Source: an uncultured Subdoligranulum sp.
GTDB lineage: Bacteria > Bacillota > Clostridia > Oscillospirales > Ruminococcaceae
Reading direction: 5' to 3'
Length of the DNA stretch: 64,000 nucleotides
Assembly (NCBI GenBank): GCA_904374465.1
Contig: CAJFFY010000008.1
Location: 1-64,000 of the forward strand
Below, piece by piece: positions 56,766-64,000 of this stretch. Under the pieces are notes generated by a model that saw only the letters and a list, made by a program, of their open reading frames with translations, did not search any database and was not told the origin of the DNA. The translations under genes and the position numbers were made by a program. Every line of letters starts with the position of its first letter. Positions within the stretch are counted from its first letter, which is position 1.

Positions 56766-57539
56766 TCAGGAAAGGTGCTCCGTCAGCCAACGCTGCATTT
56801 CGCTGCGCAGGGCGGCAAAGGTTTCGGAGGTCTCGGCGTTGTCGGTGGGGAAGGCCAGCAGTTTCCACAGCCAGCCCTGCTGGGCCACCGCCCGCAAACT
56901 TTCGGGATAGCAGAGCTCAAACACCAGGGAAGCATGCCCCACAGCGTTGTCGGCGGGATACTGCTTGAGGCTGCGCAGCACACAGTGGTGTTCATAGAAG
57001 GCCTGTACCACGGCGGGACTGACGGGGCTTTGCCGTAACGCCTGGGTGGAAACGTTGTAGATCTCCTCCATGGGAACTTCCACGTTTACCCGCAAAATAT
57101 CCACCTTGTCGGCGTCCCGCAGAATCTGGCAGAACTGTCGGGTCCGGTCATCCAGGTCGTCGGGCAGGCGATAGGCACTGTGCCACGCCACGGCGGTTTG
57201 CAGCAAGGCATCCTCGGCGGCTTCGTCCAGATACTCCCGGATGTGCCCTTCCTCAAACAGGACCTTGGCGCTCATGGCGGCATGGTCAATGGATTGGGCG
57301 TCGTTGAAGGTGCCGTACTGCCGCAGCTGTTCAAAACGGCCTACATCGTGCAACAGTCCGCACAGCCAGGCCAGATCCACTTCGGAACGGGGCAGGGCAA
57401 GACTGGCGGCGATACGGTCGCACAGGGCGGCCACGCGGTAGGTGTGATCAATCTTCAGCTTGACCTTGGGATCCTCGGCATTGTAATGGGCGGCGTAATC
57501 GGCAAAAGCCTGCAGCGCCCGGCGGCGGTCCAGCGTCAT
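56766..57539 (-). CDS. HD-domain phosphohydrolase
   Basis: A 257-residue metal-dependent phosphohydrolase: KIDHTYRVAALC supplies the first His, LLHDVGRFEQL the HD pair, then IDHAAMSAKVLFEEG and RDADKVDILRVNVEVP for the later ligands. Substrates of such stand-alone HD proteins are nucleotides or phosphate esters; this one is not identifiable further. AAAAGGAGG precedes ATG 57539. Divergent from a TetR regulator, which may control it. Confidence 0.88.
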   Translation of the reverse strand: MTLDRRRALQAFADYAAHYNAEDPKVKLKIDHTYRVAALCDRIAASLALPRSEVDLAWLCGLLHDVGRFEQLRQYGTFNDAQSIDHAAMSAKVLFEEGHIREYLDEAAEDALLQTAVAWHSAYRLPDDLDDRTRQFCQILRDADKVDILRVNVEVPMEEIYNVSTQALRQSPVSPAVVQAFYEHHCVLRSLKQYPADNAVGHASLVFELCYPESLRAVAQQGWLWKLLAFPTDNAETSETFAALRSEMQRWLTEHLS

Positions 57540-57680
57540 CCCAAAAACCTCCTTTTGTTTCCACAAAGAAAAACGGCTGTTTTCTCTTTGTTGCCATTGT
57601 ACCACGTTTTTCTCAAGATGCAAAACATGCAGTTATACTATGACAAAATGCACATAATTGCAATGAATGTTGGAAAAAAC

Positions 57681-57709
57681 TTGACATTTATGACCAAAAA
57701 CGCTATGCT
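57681..57709 (+). promoter_or_regulatory. Promoter of the TetR gene
   Basis: TTGACA 57681-57686, a 17-nt spacer and TATGCT 57704-57709. Confidence 0.75.
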
Positions 57710-57759
57710 TTATGTATAAATAACTTGCTCCGAAGTTCCCTTGAAAGGTGGTGCATGCG

Positions 57760-58326
57760 ATGAACGCCAAAGGCGACGCCAATCGCAGTGTGCGCATGAC
57801 CAAGCAGCGGTTGTATCAGGCGTTGATCCGGCTGTTACAGCAAAAGGATCTGCGGGAGATCACGGTTCGCGAATTGACGGAACAGGCCGGAATCAGCCGT
57901 GGCACATTTTATTTTCACTATGCGGACATCTATGCCCTGATGGAGCAGATGGAGGCTGCACAGCTGGACCATCTGTGTGAGTTGATGGATGCCCTGGTAC
58001 CCAACATCTCCCAGGACGACGTGCCGCCGGCCCTGGTGGCGCTCTTCAACTATCTCAACGAAAACCCCGACGTTTGCCGGGCACTGTACGGCAAAAGCTG
58101 GGAGTCGGAATTTACCCGCAGTGCCAAAGACATGATCGCCAAACGGTGTCTGGGGCAACTGACGGTGGATGGCGGCACCCCGCGGCAGCAATTCCTGCTG
58201 GCCTTTGCCATCAACGGCTGTTTTGGCAGCATTGCAGCCTGGCAGGAACAGGGGTATCAGCCCCCGCCCGCCGAGATGGCAGCCATCACCTGGCAGGCCA
58301 TCCGGGCAGTCAAAGATCTATTATAG
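57760..58326 (+). CDS. TetR/AcrR-family regulator
   Basis: A 188-residue repressor-type protein: helix-turn-helix MTKQRLYQALIRLLQQKDLREITVRELTEQAGISRGTFYFHYADIYALME, followed by a helical ligand domain with the C-terminal pattern of TetR_C_8-like members (FLLAFAINGCFGSIAAWQEQG). ATG 57760 has AAAGGTGG upstream; GTG 57748 is a weaker alternative. Target unknown; the divergent HD gene and itself are the nearest candidates. Confidence 0.92.
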   Translation: MNAKGDANRSVRMTKQRLYQALIRLLQQKDLREITVRELTEQAGISRGTFYFHYADIYALMEQMEAAQLDHLCELMDALVPNISQDDVPPALVALFNYLNENPDVCRALYGKSWESEFTRSAKDMIAKRCLGQLTVDGGTPRQQFLLAFAINGCFGSIAAWQEQGYQPPPAEMAAITWQAIRAVKDLL

Positions 58327-58339
58327 ATGTAAATTTTCG

Positions 58340-58368
58340 TTGCTTTCTGCAAAGGACTGCGTTATAAT
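58340..58368 (+). promoter_or_regulatory. Promoter of the EIIA gene
   Basis: TTGCTT 58340-58345, a 17-nt spacer and perfect TATAAT 58363-58368. Confidence 0.75.
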
Positions 58369-58421
58369 ATTATCATACCATGCGCCCGCGCCGCGGGTCT
58401 GATAAAAGGAGAGTTTACATC

Positions 58422-58934
58422 ATGGGATTTTTTGACTTTTTGAAAAAAACGCCGGAACCCACTCCGGCAGCCCCTTCTTTTCCGATGACGCTGGTGGCGG
58501 ACGCCAAAGGCAAGATTGTTCCTATGGAACAGATTCCCGATGAAGTGTTCGCTCAGGGCATTCTGGGCAAGTGCTGCGGCATTGATCCCACCGAGGGCAA
58601 AGTGTACGCCCCCATTGCCGGTACCATCACCCAGGCGCCGGACAGCGGCCATGCACTGGGCATCCAGGGCGTGGGCGGTGTTGAAGTGCTGATCCACGTG
58701 GGCGTGGATACCGTCGAGATGAAGGGCGACGGTTTCAGCCCCAAGGTCAAGGAAGGCGACAAGATCAAGCAGGGCCAGCTTCTGCTGGAGATGGACCTGG
58801 ACAAGATCGCTGCGGCCAACCATCCCGCCGTGGTCATCACCGTCGTCACCAACACCGACGATTTCAAGGACGTGGAACTGGTGGCTTCCGGCGCGGTGGA
58901 GCCGGGTGCCGATCTGCTCAAGATCAGCAAGTAA
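58422..58934 (+). CDS. PTS glucose-type EIIA protein
   Basis: A 170-residue stand-alone EIIA-Glc: His92 in VEVLIHVGVDTVEM is the phospho-acceptor and His77 (DSGHALGI) its partner, matching E. coli Crr His90 and His75. The short N-terminal FFDFLKK tail is like the Crr membrane helix. AAAGGAG precedes ATG 58422. No EIIBC, HPr or enzyme I is nearby, so it must serve transporters encoded elsewhere. Own promoter and terminator. Confidence 0.94.
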   Translation: MGFFDFLKKTPEPTPAAPSFPMTLVADAKGKIVPMEQIPDEVFAQGILGKCCGIDPTEGKVYAPIAGTITQAPDSGHALGIQGVGGVEVLIHVGVDTVEMKGDGFSPKVKEGDKIKQGQLLLEMDLDKIAAANHPAVVITVVTNTDDFKDVELVASGAVEPGADLLKISK

Positions 58935-58947
58935 ATGGATTTTGCGC

Positions 58948-58978
58948 GGGGCGCACCTTGCGGTGCGCCCCGTTTTTT
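58948..58978 (+). terminator. EIIA terminator
   Basis: Ten-base stem GGGGCGCACC/GGTGCGCCCC with T6. Confidence 0.92.
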
Positions 58979-59028
58979 GTGGACGGTCGGCCCGGCAAAG
59001 GGAAGCCCGTCTGGAAAGGAAGTTTGTT

Positions 59029-59610
59029 ATGAGTGCGATTTTAGCCGTCTGCGGGGAATCCTTCTGCGCCATGGTCAGTGACGGCCGTCTGGTGGAGGAA
59101 CCCATCACCGGTCAGTCCCCCAAGGTCCTCAACGAGGATCTGCCCAAGGTGCGCAAGGTGAACCGCAACGTGTTGGTGGGCTTTGCGGGGGATACCCTGG
59201 CTGCCGTGCAGATCATCAACGCGCTGGATGAATACGAAACGCAGTACCTGACGCTGGAAAAAATCGTCAAGATTCTGCGCCAGAAAGCGCCCTCGGTGCG
59301 GGTCCAGCCGGTGGGAGTCCGACTGCTGGTGGGCGGCCGTAACCGGAAAGGGCAGTTTGTGCTGACCACCCTGGGCAGTGCCGAACAGTATGTGCCCCAG
59401 ACCCAGCCCGCCCGGGAAGGCGCCTACCTCATCGAGGGCGCCTGTTCCCATACCGAGATTGCGCCCTGGCTGGAGCGGGAAGTCAAACCCCAGGCCGCCC
59501 AGTGGCGCAGTCTGGATGATGTGGCCCACACGCTGGACACCTGCATTGCTAATTTGGCCGAGCAGGATCAGAGTGTAAACACCCATTATTTCCGGGAACT
59601 TGTAATGTAA
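59029..59610 (+). CDS. Ntn-hydrolase-like protein resembling HslV
   Basis: A 193-residue protein whose N-terminus aligns by eye with proteasome beta/HslV subunits: MSAILAV...AMVSDGR, then KVRKVNRNVLVGFAGDTLAAVQIINAL, the equivalent of HslV KVRRL...KVIAGFAGGTADAF, and LLVGGRNRKGQFVLTTLGSAE later. After Met removal Ser2 would be the N-terminal nucleophile instead of Thr. No HslU-type unfoldase is adjacent. AAAGGAAG precedes ATG 59029. A self-compartmentalised peptidase or a catalytically inert relative are both possible; the fold call is moderately secure. Confidence 0.65.
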   Translation: MSAILAVCGESFCAMVSDGRLVEEPITGQSPKVLNEDLPKVRKVNRNVLVGFAGDTLAAVQIINALDEYETQYLTLEKIVKILRQKAPSVRVQPVGVRLLVGGRNRKGQFVLTTLGSAEQYVPQTQPAREGAYLIEGACSHTEIAPWLEREVKPQAAQWRSLDDVAHTLDTCIANLAEQDQSVNTHYFRELVM

Positions 59611-59631
59611 CGGAAGTTGTATTTCCCCTTT

Positions 59632-59663
59632 GCCCATGTCCTGTGCGGACATGGGCATTTTTC
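59632..59663 (+). terminator. Terminator of the Ntn-like gene
   Basis: Stem GCCCATGTCC/GGACATGGGC followed by AT5. Confidence 0.88.
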
Positions 59664-59686
59664 TTGTAAAAATGTAAAATTTGGGC

Positions 59687-59716
59687 TTGACGAACCACGC
59701 TCCGGGGTGGTACAGT
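59687..59716 (+). promoter_or_regulatory. Promoter of the mgtE leader
   Basis: TTGACG 59687-59692, an 18-nt spacer and TACAGT 59711-59716 with TGG extended -10. Confidence 0.72.
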
Positions 59717-59771
59717 ATAACCGGGTATGAAATCCCAATATGAGATTGTAACAAAAAGAGAGGTGGTTGCC

Positions 59772-59864
59772 ATGGATACGCCCAGTAGTCCAAGTCCTGT
59801 GTACCGAAGTATCAATACGGCAGCCATCCAATTGTGTTGGGGAGAAGCCTTGCCCTGGGCGTAG
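59772..59864 (+). CDS. Acid/Pro-rich leader peptide of mgtE, 30 aa
   Basis: ATG 59772 follows GAGAGGTGG. The peptide begins MDTPSSPSPVYRSINTAA, with Asp at 2 and Pro at 4, 7 and 9, then ends ALPWA at TAG 59862-59864. Acid/proline-rich N-termini destabilise ribosomes at low magnesium; the Salmonella MgtL leader (MDPEPTPLP) works this way. Here the peptide precedes a magnesium transporter. CGGCAGCC (59818-59825, codons 16-18) is perfectly complementary to GGCTGCCG (59916-59923) of the attenuator stem, so ribosome position can choose between anti-terminator and terminator. Confidence 0.72.
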   Translation: MDTPSSPSPVYRSINTAAIQLCWGEALPWA

Positions 59865-59916
59865 TATGCGCGCGGGTTGGGCTGTGCTTTGCATTGCCCC
59901 AAAAAACATGGACCAG

Positions 59917-59945
59917 GCTGCCGCCGAAAAGGAGGCAGCTTTTTT
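59917..59945 (+). terminator. Attenuator and ribosome-site sequestering hairpin of mgtE
   Basis: GCTGCC (59917-59922) pairs with GGCAGC (59934-59939), with inner CC/GG, followed by T6 (59940-59945) directly against the mgtE ATG. The mgtE Shine-Dalgarno AAGGAGG (59929-59935) lies in the loop and 3' arm, so the hairpin can block both transcription and translation. Confidence 0.8.
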
Positions 59946-61307
59946 ATGTCTGATACCGCAATCCTGACGTTGAAAACCATGCTGGCCAATCTGGATGACG
60001 CGAAAAAGTACCAGAGCCTGCGTGATGTGATGGAAACCTTGCCCGCCCCCGACCTTGCCGCCGTATTTGAGGACCTGCCGCCGGAAAAACTGCCGGTGCT
60101 GTTCCGCCTGTGCCCCAAGGACCTGGCTGCGGAAATTTTTGCCGAACTGACCCCCGAAACCCAGCAGAACCTCATTGACGGCCTGACCGATAAGGAACTG
60201 AAAGCCGTGGTGGATGAGCTGTTCGTCGACGATGCGACGGATCTGGTGGAGGAGATGCCCGCCAGCGTTGTCAAACGCATTCTGGCTCAGGCCGAACCCG
60301 CGACCCGCCGCATGATCAACGAACTGCTCCAGTATCCGGAGGATTCCGCCGGCGGCGTCATGACCACCGAGTTCATGGAACTGCGCCCCGAGATGACGGT
60401 GACCCAGGCTATGGACTCCATCCGGGCCAACGGCATCGACAAGGAGACCATCAACAACTGCTATGTCACCGACAGGGACCGCACCCTCATCGGAGTGGTT
60501 TCGCTGCGCGCCCTGGTGCTGGAAAAGGATCCCAAGCGGCCCATCCGGGACCTGATGGACACCAACGTGGTCAGCGTGTCCACCACCACCGACCAGGAGG
60601 AAGTCTCTCAGCTGTTTGAAAAATACGGCTTCCTGGCGATCCCCGTGGTGGATGCCGAGAAGCGGCTGGTGGGTATCGTCACCATCGACGACGCCATCTC
60701 CATCCTGCAGGATGAGGCCAGCGAGGACTTTGCCAAGATGAACGCCATCGGCCCCTCCGACAAGCCCTACTTCAAGCAGTCCATGTGGGATCTGTACAAG
60801 AGCCGGGCACCCTGGCTGGTTTTCCTGATGATCAGCGCTACCTTCTCCAGCCTGGTCATCCGCGGGTACGAAAGCGCCCTGGCAGCCGTCACCGTGCTGA
60901 CCGCCTACATCCCCATGCTGACCGATACCGGCGGCAACGCGGGCAGCCAGAGTACCTCCACCATCATCCGCGGCATGGCGGTGGGGGACATCAAACCCCA
61001 TGACCTGCCCCGGATTCTGTGGCGGGAATGCCGGGTGGCCCTGCTCTGCGGCCTGACGCTGTCTGTGTGCAACTTCGGCAAGCTGCTGCTTTTTGACCGG
61101 GTCTCGGCGCCGGTGGCACTGGTGGTTTGCCTGACCCTGACCTGCACGGTGCTGCTGTCCCAGCTCATTGGCGGTGTGCTGCCGGTGCTGGCACAGAAGC
61201 TCAAGATTGACCCGGCGGTCATGGCTTCGCCCCTCATCACCACCATTGTGGATACCACCACCCTGCTGGTCTATTTCAACATTGCCAAAACAATTCTGAA
61301 AATCTGA
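59946..61307 (+). CDS. mgtE: Magnesium transporter MgtE
   Basis: A 453-residue channel: N-terminal superhelical domain (about 15-130, LPAPDLAAVFEDLPPEKLPVLFRLC), two CBS domains (about 135-260, MTTEFMELRPEMTV; VVSVSTTTDQEEVSQLFEKYGFLAIPVVD), a plug helix and five membrane helices with the pore signature AYIPMLTDTGGNAGSQSTSTIIRG. The CBS/N domains close the pore when magnesium is high. ATG 59946 uses AAGGAGG inside the attenuator hairpin. Controlled by the leader peptide upstream. Confidence 0.96.
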   Translation: MSDTAILTLKTMLANLDDAKKYQSLRDVMETLPAPDLAAVFEDLPPEKLPVLFRLCPKDLAAEIFAELTPETQQNLIDGLTDKELKAVVDELFVDDATDLVEEMPASVVKRILAQAEPATRRMINELLQYPEDSAGGVMTTEFMELRPEMTVTQAMDSIRANGIDKETINNCYVTDRDRTLIGVVSLRALVLEKDPKRPIRDLMDTNVVSVSTTTDQEEVSQLFEKYGFLAIPVVDAEKRLVGIVTIDDAISILQDEASEDFAKMNAIGPSDKPYFKQSMWDLYKSRAPWLVFLMISATFSSLVIRGYESALAAVTVLTAYIPMLTDTGGNAGSQSTSTIIRGMAVGDIKPHDLPRILWRECRVALLCGLTLSVCNFGKLLLFDRVSAPVALVVCLTLTCTVLLSQLIGGVLPVLAQKLKIDPAVMASPLITTIVDTTTLLVYFNIAKTILKI

Positions 61308-61328
61308 ACACCGTGTTCAAAAATGTGC

Positions 61329-61363
61329 TTGTACCATACCGGCGGGTATGGTACAATTTTTTT
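61329..61363 (+). terminator. mgtE terminator that embeds the glgB promoter
   Basis: Perfect 12-base arms TTGTACCATACC (61329-61340) and GGTATGGTACAA (61345-61356), loop GGCG, T7. The same bases spell a promoter: -35 TTGTAC 61329-61334, a 17-nt spacer and -10 TACAAT 61352-61357 with extended TGG. Confidence 0.85.
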
Positions 61364-61411
61364 ACTCACCGATGAAAAAATTCTATTACAACATAACAGG
61401 AGAAGCTTGTG

Positions 61412-63181
61412 ATGGAACTGCAGGATTTTTATACCGGCCACACCTTTGATGCCTACGAGTTTTTCGGCGCCCATCCCACAGAAAACGGCACCCGCTTTGC
61501 CGTGTGGGCGCCGGCGGCCCGCTGTGTCCGGGTGGAGGGGGATTTCGGCCGGGCAGACCTGAGCCAGACCCGCTCCGCCGTTTGGGAAGTGGAAGTGCCC
61601 GGCGCAGTGCCCGGCATGGCATATCAGTATCAGATCACCGGGGCGGACGGCGGCACGGTGGCGCACTGTGATCCCTATGGGTTTGCCATGACCCTGCGCC
61701 CCGACGGCCGCAGCATCATCACCGCCCCGCCGACGGGTTTTACCGACGGGGAATGGATGGCCCGGCGCACCAAGGGCTTTGACCGGCCGCTGAACATCTA
61801 CGAAGTGCATGCCGGCAGCTGGAAGCGCAAGCCGGACGGCAGTTGGTACAGCTATACCGAGCTGGCCGAACAGCTGCCCGCCTACTGTAAGGAGAACGGC
61901 TATACCCATATTGAGTTGATGCCGTTGGCGGAGCACCCCTTTGACGGCAGCTGGGGGTACCAGATCACCGGCTTTTATGCGCCCACCAGTCGGTATGGCA
62001 CCCCCGACCAGCTGGTGCAGTTCATCAATGCCTGCCACCTGCAGGGGATTGGTGTCATTCTGGATTTTGTGCCGGTGCATTTTGCGGTGGATGACTACGG
62101 TCTGAAAACCTTTGACGGCACCCCGCTCTACGAGTATCCCGCTGCCGCGGTAGGGCAGAGCGAATGGGGCAGCTGCAACTTTATGCATTCCCGGGGCGAG
62201 ATCCGGTCTTTTCTGCAGTCCTGCGCCGACTACTGGCTGCGGGTCTTCCATGCCGACGGTCTGCGGATGGATGCGGTCTCCCGGCTGATCTTCTGGCAGG
62301 GAGATCCGGCCCGGGGCGTCAACGGCTCCACGCTGGAATTCCTGAAAGGGATGAACCGGGGCTTGCAGCAACGGCATCCCACTGCCATCCTCATTGCCGA
62401 GGATTCCAGCAACTATCCCAAGGTGACCGCGCCGGTGGAATACGGCGGTCTGGGCTTTGACTACAAGTGGGATCTGGGGTGGATGAACGATACCCTGGAC
62501 TACTTCAAAAAGACCAGCGAGGAGCGCAAGGAAAATCTGGGGCGGCTGACTTTTTCGATGCTGTATGCCTGGAACGAACACTATATCCTGCCCTTCAGCC
62601 ATGATGAAAATGTCCACGGCAAGGCCACCATCGTCCAGAAAATGTACGGCGACTATGAGGGAAAATTCCCCCAGGCCCGGGCCCTGTACCTGTATATGAT
62701 GGTGCATCCCGGCAAGAAGCTGGACTTTATGGGCAATGAGTTCGCCCAGTTGCGGGAATGGGACGAGGGCAGGGAACAGGACTGGATGGTTCTGGCCTAC
62801 CCCAACCACGATGCCTTCCGCCATTTCCGGCAGGCTTTGCACCATGCCTACCTGCACAACGAAGCTCTTTGGTCCCGGGAATATGACCCGGAGGCCTTCT
62901 GCTGGTTGGATTGTGACCATCCGGAAAGCAATGCCTGTGCCATTCTGCGGCAAGGGCAGCAGAGCAGCGTGGTGGCCGTCTTCCACTTTGGGGACGAACC
63001 TTTGCAGGACTATCCGCTGACGGTGCCGGCCGGCCAGCTGACCCTGCTGCTGGACAGCGACTGGCAGTGCTGGGGTGGGACTACCCCCTGGGGAAAGGAA
63101 AGCTACACCCTTGCGCAGGAGGAAACCATCCACCTGCAGCTGCAGCCCTACAGTGCCCGGCTGTACCGGCTGGATTCCTGA
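61412..63181 (+). CDS. glgB: 1,4-alpha-glucan branching enzyme
   Basis: A 589-residue GH13_9/CBM48 enzyme that makes alpha-1,6 branches in glycogen. CBM48 at about 15-95 (FFGAHPTENGTRFAVWAPAA), then the barrel with YEVHAGSWKRKPDGSWYSYTELA, MPLAEHPFDGSWGYQITGFYAPTSRYGTP, nucleophile Asp in GLRMDAVSR, acid/base Glu in AILIAEDSSN and third Asp in FSHDENVHGK, MGNEFAQLREWDE. Shorter than E. coli GlgB because it lacks an N-terminal module. AGGAG precedes ATG 61412 (GTG 61409 is an option). The promoter is inside the mgtE terminator. Confidence 0.96.
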   Translation: MELQDFYTGHTFDAYEFFGAHPTENGTRFAVWAPAARCVRVEGDFGRADLSQTRSAVWEVEVPGAVPGMAYQYQITGADGGTVAHCDPYGFAMTLRPDGRSIITAPPTGFTDGEWMARRTKGFDRPLNIYEVHAGSWKRKPDGSWYSYTELAEQLPAYCKENGYTHIELMPLAEHPFDGSWGYQITGFYAPTSRYGTPDQLVQFINACHLQGIGVILDFVPVHFAVDDYGLKTFDGTPLYEYPAAAVGQSEWGSCNFMHSRGEIRSFLQSCADYWLRVFHADGLRMDAVSRLIFWQGDPARGVNGSTLEFLKGMNRGLQQRHPTAILIAEDSSNYPKVTAPVEYGGLGFDYKWDLGWMNDTLDYFKKTSEERKENLGRLTFSMLYAWNEHYILPFSHDENVHGKATIVQKMYGDYEGKFPQARALYLYMMVHPGKKLDFMGNEFAQLREWDEGREQDWMVLAYPNHDAFRHFRQALHHAYLHNEALWSREYDPEAFCWLDCDHPESNACAILRQGQQSSVVAVFHFGDEPLQDYPLTVPAGQLTLLLDSDWQCWGGTTPWGKESYTLAQEETIHLQLQPYSARLYRLDS

Positions 63182-63193
63182 ACCAAGAAAAAA

Positions 63194-63224
63194 CCGCCCG
63201 ACGTACCACGCGTCGGGCGGTTTT
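63194..63224. terminator. Bidirectional terminator between glgB and galM
   Basis: Ten-base stem CCGCCCGACG/CGTCGGGCGG flanked by A4 and T4. Confidence 0.88.
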
Positions 63225-63240
63225 GGTGTAGGCAATCCAA

Positions 63241-64000
63241 TTACTGCGGAGCCAGATCAAAGCGATAAATGGTGGTGGAGCTGTAGGGGGTGCCAGGCAG
63301 CAGCGTGGTGTCGGGAAAATCCGGATGGTTGGGGGCGTCGGGGAAATCCTCCGTCTCAAAGCAGACGGCATCCCGCTTGTGATACTGGGCCCCTTCCTTT
63401 CCATCGGTGACCGGCGCCAGGGAGTTGGCGGAATACAGATGCATGCCGGGCAGGGTGGTCAGTACTTCCATCCGGATGCCGGTCAGCGGACCGGTGGCCC
63501 AGGCGGCGTGCCGCAGGCCACTGTCCCGGATAATGTAACATTGGTCGTACCCGCTGGCCTGTTTCAGGGCGGGGTAGTCGGCCTCAATGTCCAGCCCCAG
63601 GGTTTTCTCCTCGGTGAAGTCCATGGGGGTGCCGGCCACCGGAATCTTGCGCCCGGTGGGAACGCTGGTGTCGTCGGCTTCCAGGTAAGCGTCGGCATCC
63701 ACACTGATGCGGTGCCCCAGGGCGGTGCCGCTGGCATGACCGTTGAGGTTGAAGTAGCTGTGGTTGGTCATGTTGCAGACGGTAGGCGCGTCGGTGGTGG
63801 CGGTATAGCGGATCATCAACCCGCTTTTTACCAGCTTGTACTGGATTTCCAGATCCAGATTGCCGGGGAATCCGTCGGTGCCGGCGGGGCTGCGGGCAGT
63901 CATGGTCACGCTGTCGGCCTCACCGGGGGTGGGCTCCACATCAAAGACCGTATGGCTGAAACCGTGCAGGCCGCTGTGCAGGCAGTTGCCCTTCTGGTTG
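63241..64000 (-). CDS. galM: Aldose 1-epimerase (galactose mutarotase), N-terminus outside window
   Basis: The frame is open to the right edge, so the start is missing. Visible signatures: QKGNCLHSGLHGFSHTVFDV, the catalytic His region NMTNHSYFNLNGHASG, VPTGRKIPVAGTPMDF, the catalytic Glu near the C-terminus (DAVCFETEDFPDAPNHPDFPD) and LPGTPYSSTTIYRF. Interconverts alpha and beta anomers of glucose or galactose. It converges on glgB and shares a terminator with it, fitting a sugar-metabolism neighbourhood. Confidence 0.95.
   Translation of the reverse strand, partial: NQKGNCLHSGLHGFSHTVFDVEPTPGEADSVTMTARSPAGTDGFPGNLDLEIQYKLVKSGLMIRYTATTDAPTVCNMTNHSYFNLNGHASGTALGHRISVDADAYLEADDTSVPTGRKIPVAGTPMDFTEEKTLGLDIEADYPALKQASGYDQCYIIRDSGLRHAAWATGPLTGIRMEVLTTLPGMHLYSANSLAPVTDGKEGAQYHKRDAVCFETEDFPDAPNHPDFPDTTLLPGTPYSSTTIYRFDLAPQ

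Noticed and set aside
59717..59945. Possible M-box magnesium riboswitch before mgtE
   Set aside because: None of the conserved M-box strings is present; the region is instead occupied by a leader frame and a simple attenuator.
1..64000. tRNA or rRNA genes as integration target
   Set aside because: I scanned by eye for TpsiC-like GGTTCGA-type boxes and cloverleaf ends, especially around the integrase, and found none convincing.

Overview
The window looks like chromosome from a GC-rich, Gram-positive, anaerobic gut Firmicute. My inference is Oscillospiraceae (relatives of Faecalibacterium, Gemmiger or Subdoligranulum). The signs are strong AGGAGG-type ribosome sites with frequent GTG/TTG starts, pyruvate formate-lyase fermentation, DUF1540 and FeoB-associated mini-proteins, ECF transport, MreB/ZapA/Maf, and Rho-independent terminators after most operons. 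I see no rRNA, tRNA or CRISPR array.

Layout. 1-2.5 kb: end of an integrated element of lower GC (tyrosine integrase cut by the window edge, Cys-rich mini-protein, SprT-like protease). It abuts a sugar ABC ATPase gene that has lost its first Walker A region, followed by its permease. 5-10.7 kb: small export protein, a membrane protein, then pflB and pflA, each preceded or followed by a short promoter-operator-terminator unit with the same GGTTAG-N6-CTAACC operator. 10.7-21.6 kb (minus): PPK2 kinase heading a tightly coupled run of eight glycosyltransferases. 21.7-26.6 kb: mini-proteins, a two-component system with a linked membrane protein, GDPD and DUF4830. 26.7-35.4 kb (minus): nonulosonic (legionaminic-like) acid operon (LegC, PtmE-like, LegI, LegG, two Gfo/Idh, CMP-transferase) ending in a split ThrE exporter. 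35.6-40.3 kb (minus): zapA, U32, dut, maf, mreB.

40.5-50.3 kb: glgP and a GH13 amylase, NfeD/SPFH pair, divergent MocR regulator and ECF S component, SGNH hydrolase with a Pro/Thr tail, Rrf2 regulator. 50.8-54.1 kb: metQ-metN-metI behind a Met/Cys-codon leader peptide and attenuator. 54.1-58.3 kb: threonine aldolase and an NSS transporter on divergent promoters sharing one palindromic -35 box, HD protein, TetR. 58.4-64 kb: EIIA-Glc, HslV-like Ntn protein, mgtE behind an acid/proline-rich leader peptide whose attenuator also hides the mgtE ribosome site, glgB, galM (cut by the edge).

How the genes work together. glgP, the GH13 enzyme, glgB, galM and EIIA form a dispersed glycogen/sugar group. 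The glycosyltransferase and nonulosonic-acid operons probably build a surface glycan. The most novel regulation is in the two translated-leader attenuators (metQNI and mgtE), which share one geometry: an 8-nt anti-terminator arm inside codons 16-18 of the leader peptide that pairs with the 5' arm of the terminator. Also notable are the shared pfl-locus operators, the shared -35 box, and a perfect hairpin that is at once the mgtE terminator and the glgB promoter.
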